Made by a program: the position numbers and the translations under genes. A model generated the notes under the pieces. It made no database searches, was not told the DNA's origin, and saw nothing but the letters and a program-made list of their open reading frames with translations. 64,000 nucleotides of DNA from Erinaceus europaeus. Its lineage: Eukaryota > Chordata > Mammalia > Eulipotyphla > Erinaceidae. Where the stretch lies: contig NC_080168.1 of the NCBI RefSeq assembly GCF_950295315.1, forward strand, positions 2,734,573 through 2,798,572, written 5' to 3'. Of the stretch, positions 34,781 to 45,984 are shown piece after piece (position 1 is the first letter of the stretch; each line of letters opens with the position of its first letter).

Positions 34781-34880
34781 AGAGAGAGAGAGAGGGGTTA
34801 GAATGTGGCTACCAGGAGCATTGGCATAGTGTAGACACTAAGCACCAGAAATAACCTTGGTGGCAATTACAAAAAAAAAA
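34535..34880 (+). repeat. SINE A/B with module M and internal GA expansion
   Basis: ctgacacagtcagttgagtg, cccctgtccccacctgcagg, agtgaagcaggtctatagg, then (GA)n at 34745-34795, then M (gctaccaggagcattggc, aataaccttggtggc). The GA tract sits between body and M. Confidence 0.8.
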
Positions 34881-36128
34881 AGTTTGTTTTTTTTTTGTCA
34901 ACATTTCTCCCCAGCCCTTCTGGCTATAAAACTCCTGCACAGACAGACAGACACCCATTTTAAAGGATAGTGAGCTGTTGAGAGCAAGTTCATAATGACT
35001 TCTGAATAAATAGAGAAACAAAGGAGGTTTTTTTTTTTTTTAAGAAGAAATACATCAACCAAATGGAATTGTTCATAGATGAAGCTACAATGCTGGTGGA
35101 GAGAGGCCACCTGCAGAATGAGTGTCATTCAGGTTTTAGAGATGATTGGGCAAGATGCAGTTCTCTGAAGAGGCACTCTCATTCCGTGGATGCTAGGGAC
35201 TTGTGCTACTGATGACTGGGACATTTTTGTCCTTTTAGCTTTTAGTTTCCTAGTTAGTCATCTGTAACTTTGACCCTGTGACTTCAAAGACCTCGCACAC
35301 CGTGCTTTGAATGGCCACAGACTGAGTTTTTCTAACCTTATATCCTGTTAAATTATTAGGGTAAGTTTACTGAATAAAGAAACGTGGGTATTGTGGGGAT
35401 TTCTGCTATTAATTGCCTTAGTGTTATTAAATAATAATAATAAAAAGACTAGCACAAATCTATTTGCAATCACTAGTGAGGAGTGAACCCAGTCAATTCA
35501 GCTGTATAGCACACCCTCTCCCAGAGCCAATATCCAAATGCTACCTCCCACATAGCACACTTCCCTTTCCCACTAACACCCACAGCCGTTTCCTGAGGCT
35601 CGCCTCTCTAGGACACCAAAATATTCAGGGGGAAAGAAAAATGCTCCCAATGTTTCCCAGATGTCTGAATGTGTGGCATAATTTGGCTCCGAAAACGATT
35701 GGGGTTTTCATTTTTCAGCTGGGTTGTTTTGGCAACATGCAAACACCCCCTTAATACAGTAAGTCCGTTTCTTCTTTCCCTCCCCAAATAGACTCATATT
35801 CATAAAGGATTAATGAGCATGTTCTCTGTGTCACTTACAGGAGAGAGGATTAGAGAGTGTCAGGCTTTCCTAAGCCAAGGAGTTGACATGGGCAAGCGTC
35901 ATTTTTATGCAGGGTGAGTCTGCATAATGCCTGTCTGGGCAAAACCTTTATAACAATACTCATATATTCAGCTGAGGAGGTTCTGTTTCTCTCACACTGA
36001 TTCCATTAGCAAATTCATTTAATGACAGTTGTATTCTGGGCAATGTGACCTTTGTCTAACCAAATACTTATCCAAAGTAGGAAGGCACCAGAGCTTATGA
36101 AAAGATGGTGGGGTCAAATATGTCTCTC
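34881..36128. other. Unique sequence, 1.25 kb
   Basis: T(9) at 34890 and T(14) at 35028; no named repeat. The 96-codon frame at 35464-35754 has no domain. 35980-36060 (attccattagcaaattcatt taatgacag) is AT-rich, homeobox-site-like sequence. Confidence 0.4.
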
Positions 36129-36129
36129 A

Positions 36130-36450
36130 GGGGCCGGGCAGTGACATACCTAGCAGGGAAGACATATTGCTATGCACAAGGGTCCAAGTTCAAGCCCTCA
36201 TCTACAATGGGTTCATAAAAAACGGGGGCGTCATAAGCAGTGAAGCAGTGCTGCAGATCTCTCTCTCTCTGTCTCTCTTTCCCACCCCTCCTCCACCTCT
36301 CCTTTCTCAATTTCTCTTTGTCTCTATAGCAAATAAAAAAATAAAGGAAAAATGGTCAATAGAATGGTGGAGTCATTGCGCAGGCACTGAACCCCCTGTC
36401 ACAACCTTGGGAGCAATAACAGAAATAACAACAGCAAAAGCCTCTCAGGA
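36130..36450 (+). repeat. SINE A/B with module M
   Basis: ggggccgggcagtgacatacc, gtccaagttcaagccctc, agtgaagcagtgctgcagat, atagcaaataaaaaaataaagg, then a diverged M (gaatggtggagtcattgc, aaccttgggagcaataac). Confidence 0.85.
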
Positions 36451-36509
36451 GTTCTCTCTCTCTCGCTCTCTCTCTCGGCTTTGAGCAGAGATGTCTTCTG
36501 CTGGGCACT

Positions 36510-36738
36510 GATTTTTTTTTGTTAATATTTTATTATCTTTATTTATTTATTGGCTAGAAGCAACTGAAAATTGAGAGGAAGGGGGAGATAGAGAGGGAGA
36601 GAGACAAAGAAACACTTGCAGACCTGCTTCACCACTCACAAAGCTTCCCGCACTGTAGGTGGGGACCCGGAGCTCAGACCTGGGTCCTTGTGCATTGTTA
36701 CATGTGCGCTCAAACAGGTGTGCCACTACCCAGCCCCT
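36510..36738 (-). repeat. SINE A
   Basis: ttatctttatttatttattgg, gaagcaactgaaaattgag, tgcagacctgcttcaccact, gtgcgctcaaacaggtgtg. Confidence 0.93.
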
Positions 36739-36984
36739 ACTCAAATCTAGCAGTTGCAGAGAATGACTACATTCAAAATTCTCATCAGGCTGCCTGAAGA
36801 GGCCCCCTTTCAATCACATAGTTTCAGTGTTAGAGAAATGTCTGGGATATACTCATGGGTGGGTAATTTTCAGCTAGCAAGGCATTGCACTAGAGAAAAG
36901 TACTTAATACCTGCAGATGATGCTTCAGGGCACTGACTCCTTGTGAAGATAACCAGACAATAATACAATGTTAATAAGGGGCTT

Positions 36985-37412
36985 GTTATGACAATCTGTA
37001 ATAGCTAAAACCTGGAAGCAACCACAGAGTACTTTGCCGTCTACATATGCAATGGAATACTACACAGCCATTAAAAATGCTGATTTCACCTTCTTTACCC
37101 CATGAAGGAATCATGTGAAGTGAGATAAGTCAGAAACAGAAGGATGGATATGAGATGATCTCACTCACAGGCAGAAGTTGACAAACAAGATCAGAAGGAA
37201 AAACACTAAGCAGAACTTGGACTGGAGTTGGTGTATTGCATCAAAGTAAAGGACTCTGGGTTGAGGGGGAGGCGTTCAGGTCCTGGAACATGACAGCAGA
37301 GGAGGAACTAGTAGGGGTTGAATTGTTATGTGGAAATGTTATGCATGTACAAACTATTGTATTTCACTGTCGACTGTAAATCATTAATCCCCCAATAAAG
37401 ACATTTAAAAAA
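36985..37412 (+). repeat. L1 3' end, short-UTR type
   Basis: The end of ORF2 is recognisable (aatctgtaatagctaaaacc tggaagcaacc, atggaatactacacagcc). The 3' UTR follows (gataagtcagaaacagaag, gtattgcatcaaagtaaagg) with ccaataaagaca and an A tail that runs into a GT microsatellite. Confidence 0.9.
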
Positions 37413-37413
37413 A

Positions 37414-37454
<41 letters not shown>
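37413..37454. repeat. (GT)n microsatellite at L1 tail
   Basis: About 20 GT units directly after the L1 poly(A). Confidence 0.95.
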
Positions 37455-37455
<1 letters not shown>

Positions 37456-37457
<2 letters not shown>

Positions 37458-37886
37458 TGGGGAGTTGTCCTGAACAGCCAAACTGTCACTTTGAGGATGA
37501 AGCATCAGGCAAGCTAGGGAGGGCCATGTGTATGGCTCAAGGTGAGAGATTAGCAATGTCATGGTGAAAAGCAAATCACAATCTTTCTAGATTCCTATTT
37601 TCGATGTTTAAGTTAAATGTAATTGTGTGTTGAGGGGGTTAATGCTTTGCAATGCCGTCGTTCATTCTACATTAGTATAATTTCAGAACCACTGGGCCCC
37701 ACTGTTCTCTCCCATCTCGTCCTCTGCCTCTGGCAAGGTCCATTCCCTTCTCCTTGAGTTTGACAGGCCTGAGGACTTGTGAAGACAAAGGTGGGTGGCT
37801 AGAGTCTCCGTGTACTCATATTCAATCTCAGCCTCCAGAGGCTGGTGTGCTTTTTGCTCAGAAATGTCTTTAGAGGAGTTCTGGCA
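37456..37886. other. Unique sequence
   Basis: No repeat or gene recognised. Confidence 0.4.
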
Positions 37887-37887
37887 G

Positions 37888-38160
37888 GGGCCTAGTGCTG
37901 GCGCACCTGGTTATGCACCCATAGTACTATGCCAAGGACCGACTCAAATATCCGGGTTCTAGACCCCATTCTGCACCTGCGGGGGGTGGGGGGACGCTTC
38001 ATACTTGGTGAAGCAGATCTGCAGGTGTCTATCTCTCTCTTTCTTCCTCTCTACCTCCCCCTCTTCTCTCAACTTCTCTCAGTCCTATCCAATAAAATGG
38101 GGGGAAAATGGCCACCAGGAGCAATGGATTTGAAGTGGCAGATTTAACCCCGGAGGCAAA
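37888..38160 (+). repeat. SINE A/B with module M
   Basis: ggggcctagtgctggcgcac ctgg, gcagatctgcaggtgtctat, ctatccaataaaatgggg, M (ccaccaggagcaatgg, ttaaccccggaggc). The tail is (AAAG)n. Confidence 0.92.
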
Positions 38161-38215
38161 AAAGAAAGAAAGAAAGAAAGAAAGACAAAGAAAGAAAAGA
38201 AAATTGAAAAAGGGG
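38156..38215. repeat. (AAAG)n tail
   Basis: aaagaaagaaagaaagaaag with interruptions, from the SINE tail. Confidence 0.9.
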
Positions 38216-38529
38216 AAAAAAAGGTTTAAGGGTTCAGTTTCTGATTGTGAATGGGGTATAATTGTGTTCATGACAAGCTTCATCTCCAGCACTATGTAGA
38301 CCAGACCACCGGGGGATCCATGCCGAGCCCCCTTGGCAATGCTGCACTGAGTTCCAGTAGCCTGGAATGCAAACCCTCTGACTCCCTCCTATGACTCAGT
38401 CTGCTGTGAGGGACCACAAATTACAGACAGCATTCTGGACAAATCCACAATGGACAAGCCAAGATCCATTTGTGCCAAATACTTCTTGCCATTTAGGTTA
38501 CAGAGACTTGGGAAGGGTTGTGCTTGGAA

Positions 38530-38710
38530 GGCTTGGGAGACAGTATCATGGTTATGAAAAAGACTTTTATATCTGGGGCTCCAAAGTCCCAGCTTCAATC
38601 CACAGCATCACCATCAGCCACAGCTGAGCAGTGCTCTGGTAGCTCTCTGTGTGTATCTTTCTCTCTGTCATTAAAAGTAAAACAAACAAACAAACAACAG
38701 CAACAATAAA
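38530..38710 (+). repeat. SINE C
   Basis: cttgggagacagtatcatgg, ggggctccaaagtcccagc, ccacagctgagcagtgctct ggtagc, then an AAAC-type tail. Confidence 0.93.
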
Positions 38711-39030
38711 AATGGATTCGGGCGGTAGTGCAGCAGGTTAAACACAGATGGTGCAAAGCACAAGGATCAGCATAAGGATCCCAGTTTGAGCCCCCAGCTC
38801 CCCACCTGCGGGGGCGGGGGGGCTTTGCTTCACAGGTGGTGAAGCAGGTCCACAGGTGTCTGTCTTCCCCTCCTCTCTCAATGTTTTCTGTGTCTCATCC
38901 AACAATAATAACAGGACCCTCAACAACAATGGGAAAAAAATGTCCACCAGCAACAGTGGATTCCTCGTGCAGGCATCAAATCTCAGCAATAACCCTGGAG
39001 GAAAATAAAATAAAATAAAATAATTTTTAA
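38711..39030 (+). repeat. SINE B with module M
   Basis: gattcgggcggtagtgcagc, gatggtgcaaagcacaagg, gatcccagtttgagccccc, caacaataataacagg, M (tccaccagcaacagtgg, gcaataaccctggagg), then an AAAAT tail. Inserted at the tail of the preceding SINE C. Confidence 0.93.
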
Positions 39031-39149
39031 AAAGCTTGGAATTCACAGTCAAGGCAGGATCACAGGAATAGCCCCTATTGCGTCTGTAGCTGTTGCTATT
39101 ATTGAGAAGCAAACCAGCCTAAAACTCGTTGGCTTCAGACAGTGAGATT

Positions 39150-39265
39150 GAGCATAGGCCCTGCAGGTGGAGAGCTGAGGGCTCAAACCCTAGTTCTTGT
39201 GTGGGTTCCTGGCACTTAGTACTGTGTGTGCTTAACTAGGAGCATCAGTGCTTACTACCTGAACC
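39150..39265 (-). repeat. SINE head fragment
   Basis: ccctgcaggtggagagctga gggctcaaaccctag, gcacttagtactgtgtgtgc ttaac. Only the tRNA-like half is present. Confidence 0.75.
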
Positions 39266-39304
39266 CTTAACCTTGAACGCGATGGCCACTGAAGCTGGTA
39301 CTTG

Positions 39305-39606
39305 TATGCATGTATGTATGTATTTATTTTCCCTTTCATTGCCCTTGTTGGTTTTTTATTGTTGTTGGAGTTATTAGTGTTGTTGTTATTGATGTCATCA
39401 TTGTTGAATGAGACAGAGAAATGGAGAGAGGAGGGGAAGACAGAGAGGTGGAGAGAAAGACAGACACCTGCAGACCTGCTTCACCGTCTGTGAAGCGACT
39501 CCCCTGCAGGTGGGGAGCCAGGGGCTCGAACCGGGATCCTTACGCCGGTCCTTGCACTTCGCACCATGTGTGCTTAACCCGCTGTGCTATCCCCCTGCCA
39601 TTCCCT
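39305..39606 (-). repeat. SINE B
   Basis: tttcattgcccttgttggtt, gttgttattgatgtcatc, gtgaagcgactcccctgcag, ggctcgaaccgggatcctta. A TATG run marks the tail at 39306-39322. Confidence 0.95.
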
Positions 39607-39609
39607 AGT

Positions 39610-40224
39610 AGCTGGGACTTTTGAGTGGTCAGAAGGGTGGGACCTTCACAACGAGGTCAGTTCTAAGAGACCTTGAATCCCAATTCACTCTCCAATGGCA
39701 AGATACAGGAGAAAGTGGCTAATTGAAAGCCCAGAAGACATTTCAATCCAGACCCTGGTGAGCTGGCTCCCTGACTGAGGACTCCTGGCACCACGAGAGG
39801 TACCACTTCTGTTGTTGGAGTCACTCTGGGCTATTGTATTTTTTGTTTTGTTTTGTTATGGTATCCCCAGAGTAATACACAGCTGTTTCTAGTTAGCCAG
39901 ATGTTTGGCATTGCTTCAGGGAAAAAACAATTTGAATGATTAAATACATTTTTCACCCCAGATGTTTTGGCAATGATGGAGCTAGCATGTGCCAGGAAGA
40001 AGACTCTGGCTGTCCTGGGGAGCAGCTTCTGGACAAGAGGTGGGGCCGGGGGAGTTCCAGGAGGGACCAAAGGAAGCTCCATTCTATCCCATGCCAGCAG
40101 AACACATGTTCTGTTTTGGAAAGAGCATCCTAGAGGTCTATATGCAGGCTTTGGTTTCCTAGAGAGGTATGCAATACACACAGCCCATGCTTCTTAGTTG
40201 AAAACAGATTCTGTTTTTTGGGTT
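39610..40224. other. Unique sequence
   Basis: Open frames on both strands overlap here (39831-40181 minus, 116 codons; 39936 and 39967 plus) and none has a recognisable domain. TTTTG units at 39842. A cacccag/atgttttggc acceptor-like site at 39956 is not followed by a credible exon. Confidence 0.35.
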
Positions 40225-40225
40225 T

Positions 40226-40446
40226 ACTTTTAAAATTTTTTAGTATCTTTATTTATTTATCGGATAGAGAAAGTCAGACATCAAGAGGAAAGGGGAGACA
40301 GAGAAGGAAAGAGGCAGAAAGACACCTGAAACCCACTTAACCACTCATAAAGCTTTCCCCCTGCAAATGGGGACCAGGGGCTCGAACCTGGGTCCTTGCG
40401 CACTGCAACATATGCGCTCAACCAGGTGCGCCACCACCCGGCCCCA
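40226..40446 (-). repeat. SINE A
   Basis: ttagtatctttatttatttatc, aaagctttccccctgcaaat, ggctcgaacctgggtccttg cgcac. Imperfect flanks cagattctgttt (40205) and cagactctgttt (40447) are a likely target-site duplication. Confidence 0.95.
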
Positions 40447-40449
40447 CAG

Positions 40450-40928
40450 ACTCTGTTTAACAGTCTTTCCTAGTAGCTGGGCCTTGTCGCTCTCTACTCA
40501 CGTGTGAGAGGTGCTGTTGGACTTGGGGGTGGAATGCTGGAAGAATTCAAGTCTGAACAAGGTCCTACCAGTGAGGAGCAGATTTCCAAGGGCTGCAAAG
40601 GGATGGTACAATTGTACCAACTATCAGGTGATGAAATACAGATCTCAGTGTGCACATGTAAGATCTGATCAGTGTGGTCTCTAAAAATTCCCTCCCTTCC
40701 CAAGACCAAGGAGTCTGTTAATAACAACTTAAGTGTCTCTTGAAGAGGGTCATGTATGCTGATAGCACAGAGGGGGATTCTCTCTGCATGCCAGGGTGGA
40801 CGACCTTTTACTGTGAAGGATAGATAACATGTTTGGTTTGGGAAGCCACTTTGTAGCAAATATTCAGTGTTGCTGTTATCACGTGAAAGGGCTCACAGGT
40901 AAAAAGCAATGAATGCCTTTTGCTTTGG
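40450..40928. other. Unique sequence with a 121-codon minus-strand open frame
   Basis: The frame 40859-40494 (minus) is outside any repeat, but has no domain, signal peptide or membrane segment, and no splice or promoter context. I do not support it as a gene. Confidence 0.3.
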
Positions 40929-40929
40929 T

Positions 40930-41136
40930 GTAAAACACCAACTTTTGGTGTATTGCACCAAAGTTAAAGACTATGGGGTGGTGAGGGGGACAGTACAGGT
41001 CCAAAAAGGATGACAGAGGACCTAGTGAAGGTTGTATTGTTATGTGGAAAACTGAGAAATGTTATGCATGTACAAACTATTGTATTTATTGTCGAATGCA
41101 AAACATGAAGCCCCCAATAAAGAAATTAAAAAGAAA
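40930..41136 (+). repeat. L1 3' end, short-UTR type
   Basis: gtgtattgcaccaaagttaa, ggtccaaaaaggatgacaga, aaatgttatgcatgtacaaac, cccccaataaagaaatt. Truncated within the 3' UTR; terminal AATAAAG signal retained. Confidence 0.92.
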
Positions 41137-41149
41137 GGAATGAATGAGT

Positions 41150-41443
41150 ATTTCTATTATTTTTCCCCTTCAGGGTTATTACTGGGGCTCGGTGCCAGCA
41201 TGATGAATCCACTGCTCCTAGCAGATACATATTTTTTTCCATTTTATTGGACAAAACAGAGACAAATTGAGAGGGGAGGAAGAGACAGAGAAGCAAAGAG
41301 AAAGACAGACACCTGCAGACCTGCTTTACAGCTTGTGAAGCGTTCCCCCTGTAGGTGGGAAGCCGGGGCTCAAACCCAGTTCCATGGTTTTTTGTGCTTC
41401 ATACAATGTGTGCTCTTCCAGGTGTACTGCCACCAGGTTCCTG
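41150..41443 (-). repeat. SINE B with module M
   Basis: cttcagggttattactggggc, gaatccactgctcctagc, gacacctgcagacctgcttt, cggggctcaaacccagttcc. Confidence 0.92.
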
Positions 41444-41514
41444 TATCTGCATTTCTAAAGCACTTTGTTTACTAAAAGAGGTGGCAGCTCAGACTTGGCC
41501 CAAGGACCTAAGGT

Positions 41515-42200
41515 TCTTTTTATTTGTTTAAAATTATTTATAAAATGGAAACATTGACAAGACCATAGGCTAAGAAGAGTACAATCCCACAAAATTCCCA
41601 CCACCAGAAATTCATGTCCTATCCCCTGCCTTAAAAGTTTTCCTATTTTTTATCCCTCTGGGACTATAGACACCCAGGGTCATTATGGGAAGCAGAAGTT
41701 GGAAGGTCTGTTTTCCGTAATTGCTTCTCCAAAGGACATGGGTGTTGGCAGGTGGATCCATATCCCCCAGCCTGTTTCTATCTTTCCCCAGTGGGACAGG
41801 GCTCTAGGGAGGTGAGGCTCCAGGACACATGGTGAGGTCGTCTGCCCAGGGAAGTCAGGTTGGCATCACGGTAGCATCTGGAACTTGGTGGCTGAAAAAC
41901 ATTAAGCTATACAATGAAAGAAAGTGTTTACTAATCAGGAACCTAAAGGTAAGAATAGAGCAGATGAGATTTGGGGTCTCCATTTTGGAAAAAAAAAAAG
42001 CTAGTAGGTCTATTTTAGGTATTTTTCCAAGGCTCCTATGACTTTATTGATTTTTGCCTGAGCCTGACAGCTAAAACTGAAGCTGTTATCTGGGGAGATG
42101 GTGTCAGAGTTGGGAAAAGGACTAGAAAGCTGGATCAGGGAAGAGAGTAGCTTCCACCTATGAGAGAATTATATAAATATCATTAACTGGACTGTTGTTT
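41515..42200 (-). repeat. L1 long-3'UTR copy
   Basis: aagaccataggctaagaaga, ttcccaccaccagaaattc, gtcattatgggaagcagaag, ctgtttctatctttccccag, gctagtaggtctattttagg. The tail is at the left. Confidence 0.88.
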
Positions 42201-42202
42201 TT

Positions 42203-42425
42203 TTATTTAAATTTTTCTTAATTATCTTTATTGATGAGATAGAGACAGCCAGAAATCCAGAGGCAAGTGGGTGGTAGAGAGGGAAGGGAGATAGAAAGAC
42301 ACCTGTAATACTGCTTTACTACTTGCAAGGTTTTCCCCTGCAGATGGGGACTGGGGCCTGGAACCTGGATCCTTGTACATTGTAACATGTGCACTCAACC
42401 AGGTGCATGACCACCAGCTGCCTCC
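42203..42425 (-). repeat. SINE A
   Basis: taattatctttattgatgag, gagacagccagaaatccag, ttcccctgcagatggggac, gtgcactcaaccaggtgc. Confidence 0.92.
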
Positions 42426-42692
42426 CTTTCATTTATTTATTTATTTATCCCCATTTACTGCCCTTGTTGCTTTATTGTTGTCGTTATTGGATAGGACAGA
42501 GAGAAGTGGAGAGAGGAGAGGGGAAGGCAGAGAGGAGGAGAGAAAGATAGACACCTGTAGACCTGCTTCACCGCTTGTGAAGCGACTCCCCTACAGGTGG
42601 GGAGCCGGAGGCTCGAACCAGGATCCTTATGCCGGTCCTTGCGCTTTGCGTCATGTGCGCTTAAGCCACTGTGCTACCGCCCATCTCCCACC
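42426..42692 (-). repeat. SINE B
   Basis: atttatttatttatccccat, ggataggacagagagaagtgg, tgtgaagcgactcccctaca, ggctcgaaccaggatcctta tgcc. Abuts the preceding SINE A head to tail. Confidence 0.95.
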
Positions 42693-42869
42693 ACCCCCTT
42701 TTCTTTTTTTATTCTCACCTGACAGAAAGAGCCCTTGCAGTCTAGTTCACATCCGTTAAGGAGACATGCACGGCTATCTACACACATGGTATTAAATTAC
42801 CTCTGAAAGCTTTTAATTTTGTCGAATGTCCTTCAATCCATAGTAATAATTGAAAAAAGCACAATGTTT

Positions 42870-43245
42870 ATCTACAACAACAAGACTCCATCCTTATGGC
42901 TAAATTACTTCTCTTTTTTTTTTTTTTTTTTTTTTTGGTCTGGGTATTTATTTATTGGGTAGAGACAGAGAACAGTTTAAAGGGAAGGAGGAAGGAGAAA
43001 AACAGATAATTGTAGCCCTGCGTCACTGCTTGTGAAGCTTTCCCCCTGCAGGTGGGGACCGAGGGTTTGAACCTGGGTCCTTGCACACTGTAATATGTGC
43101 ACTCAGCCGGGTGTGCCACCACTTGACCCTTCTGAATTACTTCTCAGAGTCCTTACCTTTTAATACCATCAGTTGGGGGGGGGTTAGGATTTCAACATAC
43201 ATCTTCAAGGGAGATACACATATTCAATGCATTTTAACCTGATCT
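42870..43245. repeat. Ancient mammalian repeat, split by a SINE
   Basis: ctccatccttatggctaaatt then, after the SINE, cttctcagagtccttacctt ttaataccatc and gttaggatttcaacatac. Joined, this is a widespread old mammalian sequence whose name I cannot give with confidence. Other pieces lie at 43660-43790 (opposite orientation) and 51650-51765. Confidence 0.5.
42914..43134 (-). repeat. SINE A with target-site duplication
   Basis: Poly-T, ggtatttatttattgggtag, gaagctttccccctgcaggt, gcactcagccgggtgtgcc. AATTACTTCTC occurs at 42903-42913 and 43135-43145. Confidence 0.97.
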
Positions 43246-43271
43246 TCCTTCCAGAAGTCTTAAGAACCCAA

Positions 43272-43460
43272 GTGTGGGGCTGAGGAAAAAGACTCTGCAA
43301 ACGGCACACGCTTAAGGCCCTGAAGTCCCAGTCTGTCAAACTCCAGGACCATCCTCAGGCAGAGCTGAGCAGTGTTCTTTCTGCTCTCCTCTCTCTCTCT
43401 CTGTCTGTATCTCTCTCATGAACAATACAGGTGTAACATATTTTTAAAAGGAATTAAAAT
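43272..43460 (+). repeat. SINE C
   Basis: tgtggggctgaggaaaaaga, ctgaagtcccagtctgtc, ggcagagctgagcagtgttc, CT-rich then A-rich end. Confidence 0.85.
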
Positions 43461-43659
43461 GTCTCAGTCCGCCACGGAACGGACGTATCTCTCTTTCTCT
43501 TCTACATCACCTTTACAAACAATCTACTTTTTCTCCCTTCTTGTCACCAGATCTAACACATGAATGATTTCACTACTCCAGGCAGACTTTCTCAGACAGA
43601 GCAACAGATAAATAGAGGGGGAGGGAGAGACACTACAGCACTGAAGGTTCTTCCAGTGC

Positions 43660-43790
43660 TGAACTGAATTCGTGTGTGTCTCCTGAAAGCTTATGTTGAA
43701 ATCCTAAGCCCCCCACCCCCTGCCCAAATGGGATAATGTTAAAAGTGAAAGGCTTCGAGAACTCAGCCATGAGGATGGAGCCCTGGTGAA
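43660..43790. repeat. Ancient mammalian repeat fragment
   Basis: gcttatgttgaaatcctaag, gggataatgttaaaagtg, gccatgaggatggagccctgg. Opposite orientation to 42870-43245. Confidence 0.5.
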
Positions 43791-44520
43791 GCACTTGTAT
43801 GTGGTTTGTTGGGGACTCCAACCTGGACCGCACATCTGCAAGGCAGGTGGTCTGCCTGTGAACGACCTCTCATTTGCCCGTAGACTCTTCATAATAACTA
43901 CTCTGGCATTCTCAAGCTCAATCTCTTCCAGTACCCAGCAGGATGTGATGTCAGTCCCCATGGAAAATGTCATCCTGCCTGATCCCCACTCAGAATCCGT
44001 ATTCACAGCCTCTCTCCACATTTTACTGATTCGTTTTGTATTTTCACTTCATGTTGGCTGCACTCGCTTTTCCATGCCCATATTTAGCTTCCAGCAGGTG
44101 TGTGGAAACATGTGTGTGTGATGAATTGTTCCTCCAAGAGCCAAAAGGTGAATGATGAAAGAATTGGATAGAAAGCATGTTAACAAGATATTTCATATTA
44201 GCTCCAAGGAGGTAGATCGATTACTATGATGTGTTACATGTTCAGAAGTCAGGAAACTCTAAATTATGGTTCCCAGTCTGAACGTAACTCAGTCCTTTTG
44301 CACATGCAATATTTTATATGACTCTATATGGTGTTAACTTCAGTGCCGTAACATGTGTGCTTGACGTGGCAACTATAAATTTGAATTTCTTGACTTTGGA
44401 GGTTATAGCATTTAACCACACAGCTGCATCGACATACTTATTGCATTTAAACTATTTCTTGGTATAATATTTTGAACCCCCACACACATTACTAAGGCTG
44501 GTTATTATTATTATTGTTAT
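43791..44520. other. Unique sequence
   Basis: Overlapping frames 43704-44021 (minus, 105 codons) and 43786-44121 (plus, 111 codons) on opposite strands have no domain. No named repeat. Confidence 0.35.
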
Positions 44521-44521
44521 T

Positions 44522-44825
44522 ATTTTTTATTTTTATTTTTATTTTTTGCTTCCAGGGTTATCTCTGGGGTTCAGTGCCTGAACTCTGAATTCACTGCTCC
44601 TGGTGGCCATCTTTTTTCCATTGCTGTTGTTCCTGATGTTATTTGTTGTTGTTGGATAGGACAGAGGAGGGGAAGACAGATGGGGAGAGAAAGATAGACA
44701 CCTGCAGACCTACTTCACTGCTTGTGAAGGGAACCTCCCTTCCCCCGCAGGTGGGGAGCCCAGGGCTCAAACCGGGATCCTTAAACTTTGCACTATGTGT
44801 GTTTAACCCAGTGTGCTACGGGTTA
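44522..44825 (-). repeat. SINE B with module M
   Basis: ttgcttccagggttatctct gggg, tcactgctcctggtggccat, tgttgttggataggacagag, caggtggggagcccagggc. Confidence 0.93.
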
Positions 44826-44829
44826 CAAG

Positions 44830-45375
44830 TGAGGGTGGTGGCACCGTGACCCTGTGGCATTGCCACTGCTCAGCCCTGTGGTCTCTCTAGGTCATTTAAA
44901 CTAGGTGAGATGTGACTGAACAGTTTGAATTTTCCCCTACTTTCTCTATCTTATTGCATCTTGAGGAAGAAGGTTTTCTTCTGGACATTGTTGAGCCATT
45001 TATCATCGGAGGTTTGGTGGCCCTAGTGATGATGTGGAAAATGTTAAGACAGATTCGGAGCTGCGTTCCAGGCAGTGCCATTCACATGGCAGTAACAGTG
45101 AATGGAATCCTCTTGCGCTTGAAGCCCAACACAAAAGGCAGGTTGGGGATTTATACTGGAGACAGTCTGCATGTCTAGGGTGCAGCTAGTTGTTTCTCTT
45201 GGGAAACTAGTGTCAGGAACACATGCCTCTGCCGGATATTTTTATTTGCTACTATATGCATACTATTTTAGACCCAGAGTTTTCTCTATTTAGAAATCCA
45301 TCTCCTCCCCATCCCGCATTAAAGGCGACTACTCTTCCCTCTTCTTTCTCTATTTTTTTAAAATAATATTTTATT
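44830..45375. other. Unique sequence with an 88-codon plus-strand frame
   Basis: The frame 44912-45178 includes a hydrophobic run (FIIGGLVALVMMWKML) that could span a membrane. I recognise no family, and there is no splice or promoter support. Treated as non-coding. Confidence 0.3.
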
Positions 45376-45377
45376 CA

Positions 45378-45514
45378 AGGTGTAGGTAGATAGCATAATA
45401 GTTATGCAAACAGACTCTCATGCTTGAAGCTCCATAGTCCCAGGTTCAATCCCCCGCACCACCATAATCAGAGCTGAACAGTGCTCTGGTTAAAATGTAA
45501 AATAAAATAAAATA
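45378..45514 (+). repeat. SINE C, left arm of tail-to-tail pair
   Basis: gtaggtagatagcataatag ttatgc, agtcccaggttcaatccccc, agagctgaacagtgctctgg, AAAAT tail. Confidence 0.95.
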
Positions 45515-45662
45515 TTTTATTGATTTTTAATGAAGGGGCAGGGGACTGAGACCAGAGCACTGCTCATCTCTGGCTGATGGTAGTGCTGGGAATTGAACCT
45601 GGGACCTCAGAGCCTCCAGTATGAAAACCTTTTTGCATAACCATTGTGCTGTCTCCCCGTAA
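45515..45662 (-). repeat. SINE C, right arm of tail-to-tail pair
   Basis: gaccagagcactgctcatct ctggctg, gggaattgaacctgggacct, ttttgcataaccattgtgct gtctcccc. Directly adjoins the inverted partner at its tail. Confidence 0.95.
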
Positions 45663-45862
45663 CACATACCTCCAGGTTTATATAGCAGAGGCTCAATGTA
45701 TACACTCTGAATCCATTGCTCCTGGTGGCCACTTTTTCTTTCTAATTCTTTTTTAGGTAGAACAGAGAGAAACAGAGAGGACAGGGAGATTGAGAGGGGG
45801 AGAAAGATAGACATACGCAGACCTGCTGCACTGCTCCTGGAGTGTGGGGCGTAACCAGGTTT
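45663..45862 (-). repeat. SINE B with module M, diverged
   Basis: acctccaggtttatatagc, gaatccattgctcctggtgg, agatagacatacgcagacct. The head is incomplete (ggggcgtaaccaggtttgac). Confidence 0.8.
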
Positions 45863-45925
45863 GACACCTGCACCCTCTCCCCTGTTCCCTCTTCCCTCTA
45901 CCTTCTTCTACCTCTACTTCTCTCC

Positions 45926-45926
<1 letters not shown>

Positions 45927-45983
<57 letters not shown>
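45927..45983. repeat. (GT)n microsatellite
   Basis: About 28 GT units. Confidence 0.97.

Positions 45984-45984
<1 letters not shown>

Noticed and set aside
40494..40859. 121-codon minus-strand open frame in unique DNA
   Set aside because: No recognisable family, signal or membrane segment, and no exon boundaries. Conservation data would be needed.
44912..45178. 88-codon frame with a hydrophobic stretch
   Set aside because: A single hydrophobic run in a short isolated frame is weak evidence; no family recognised.
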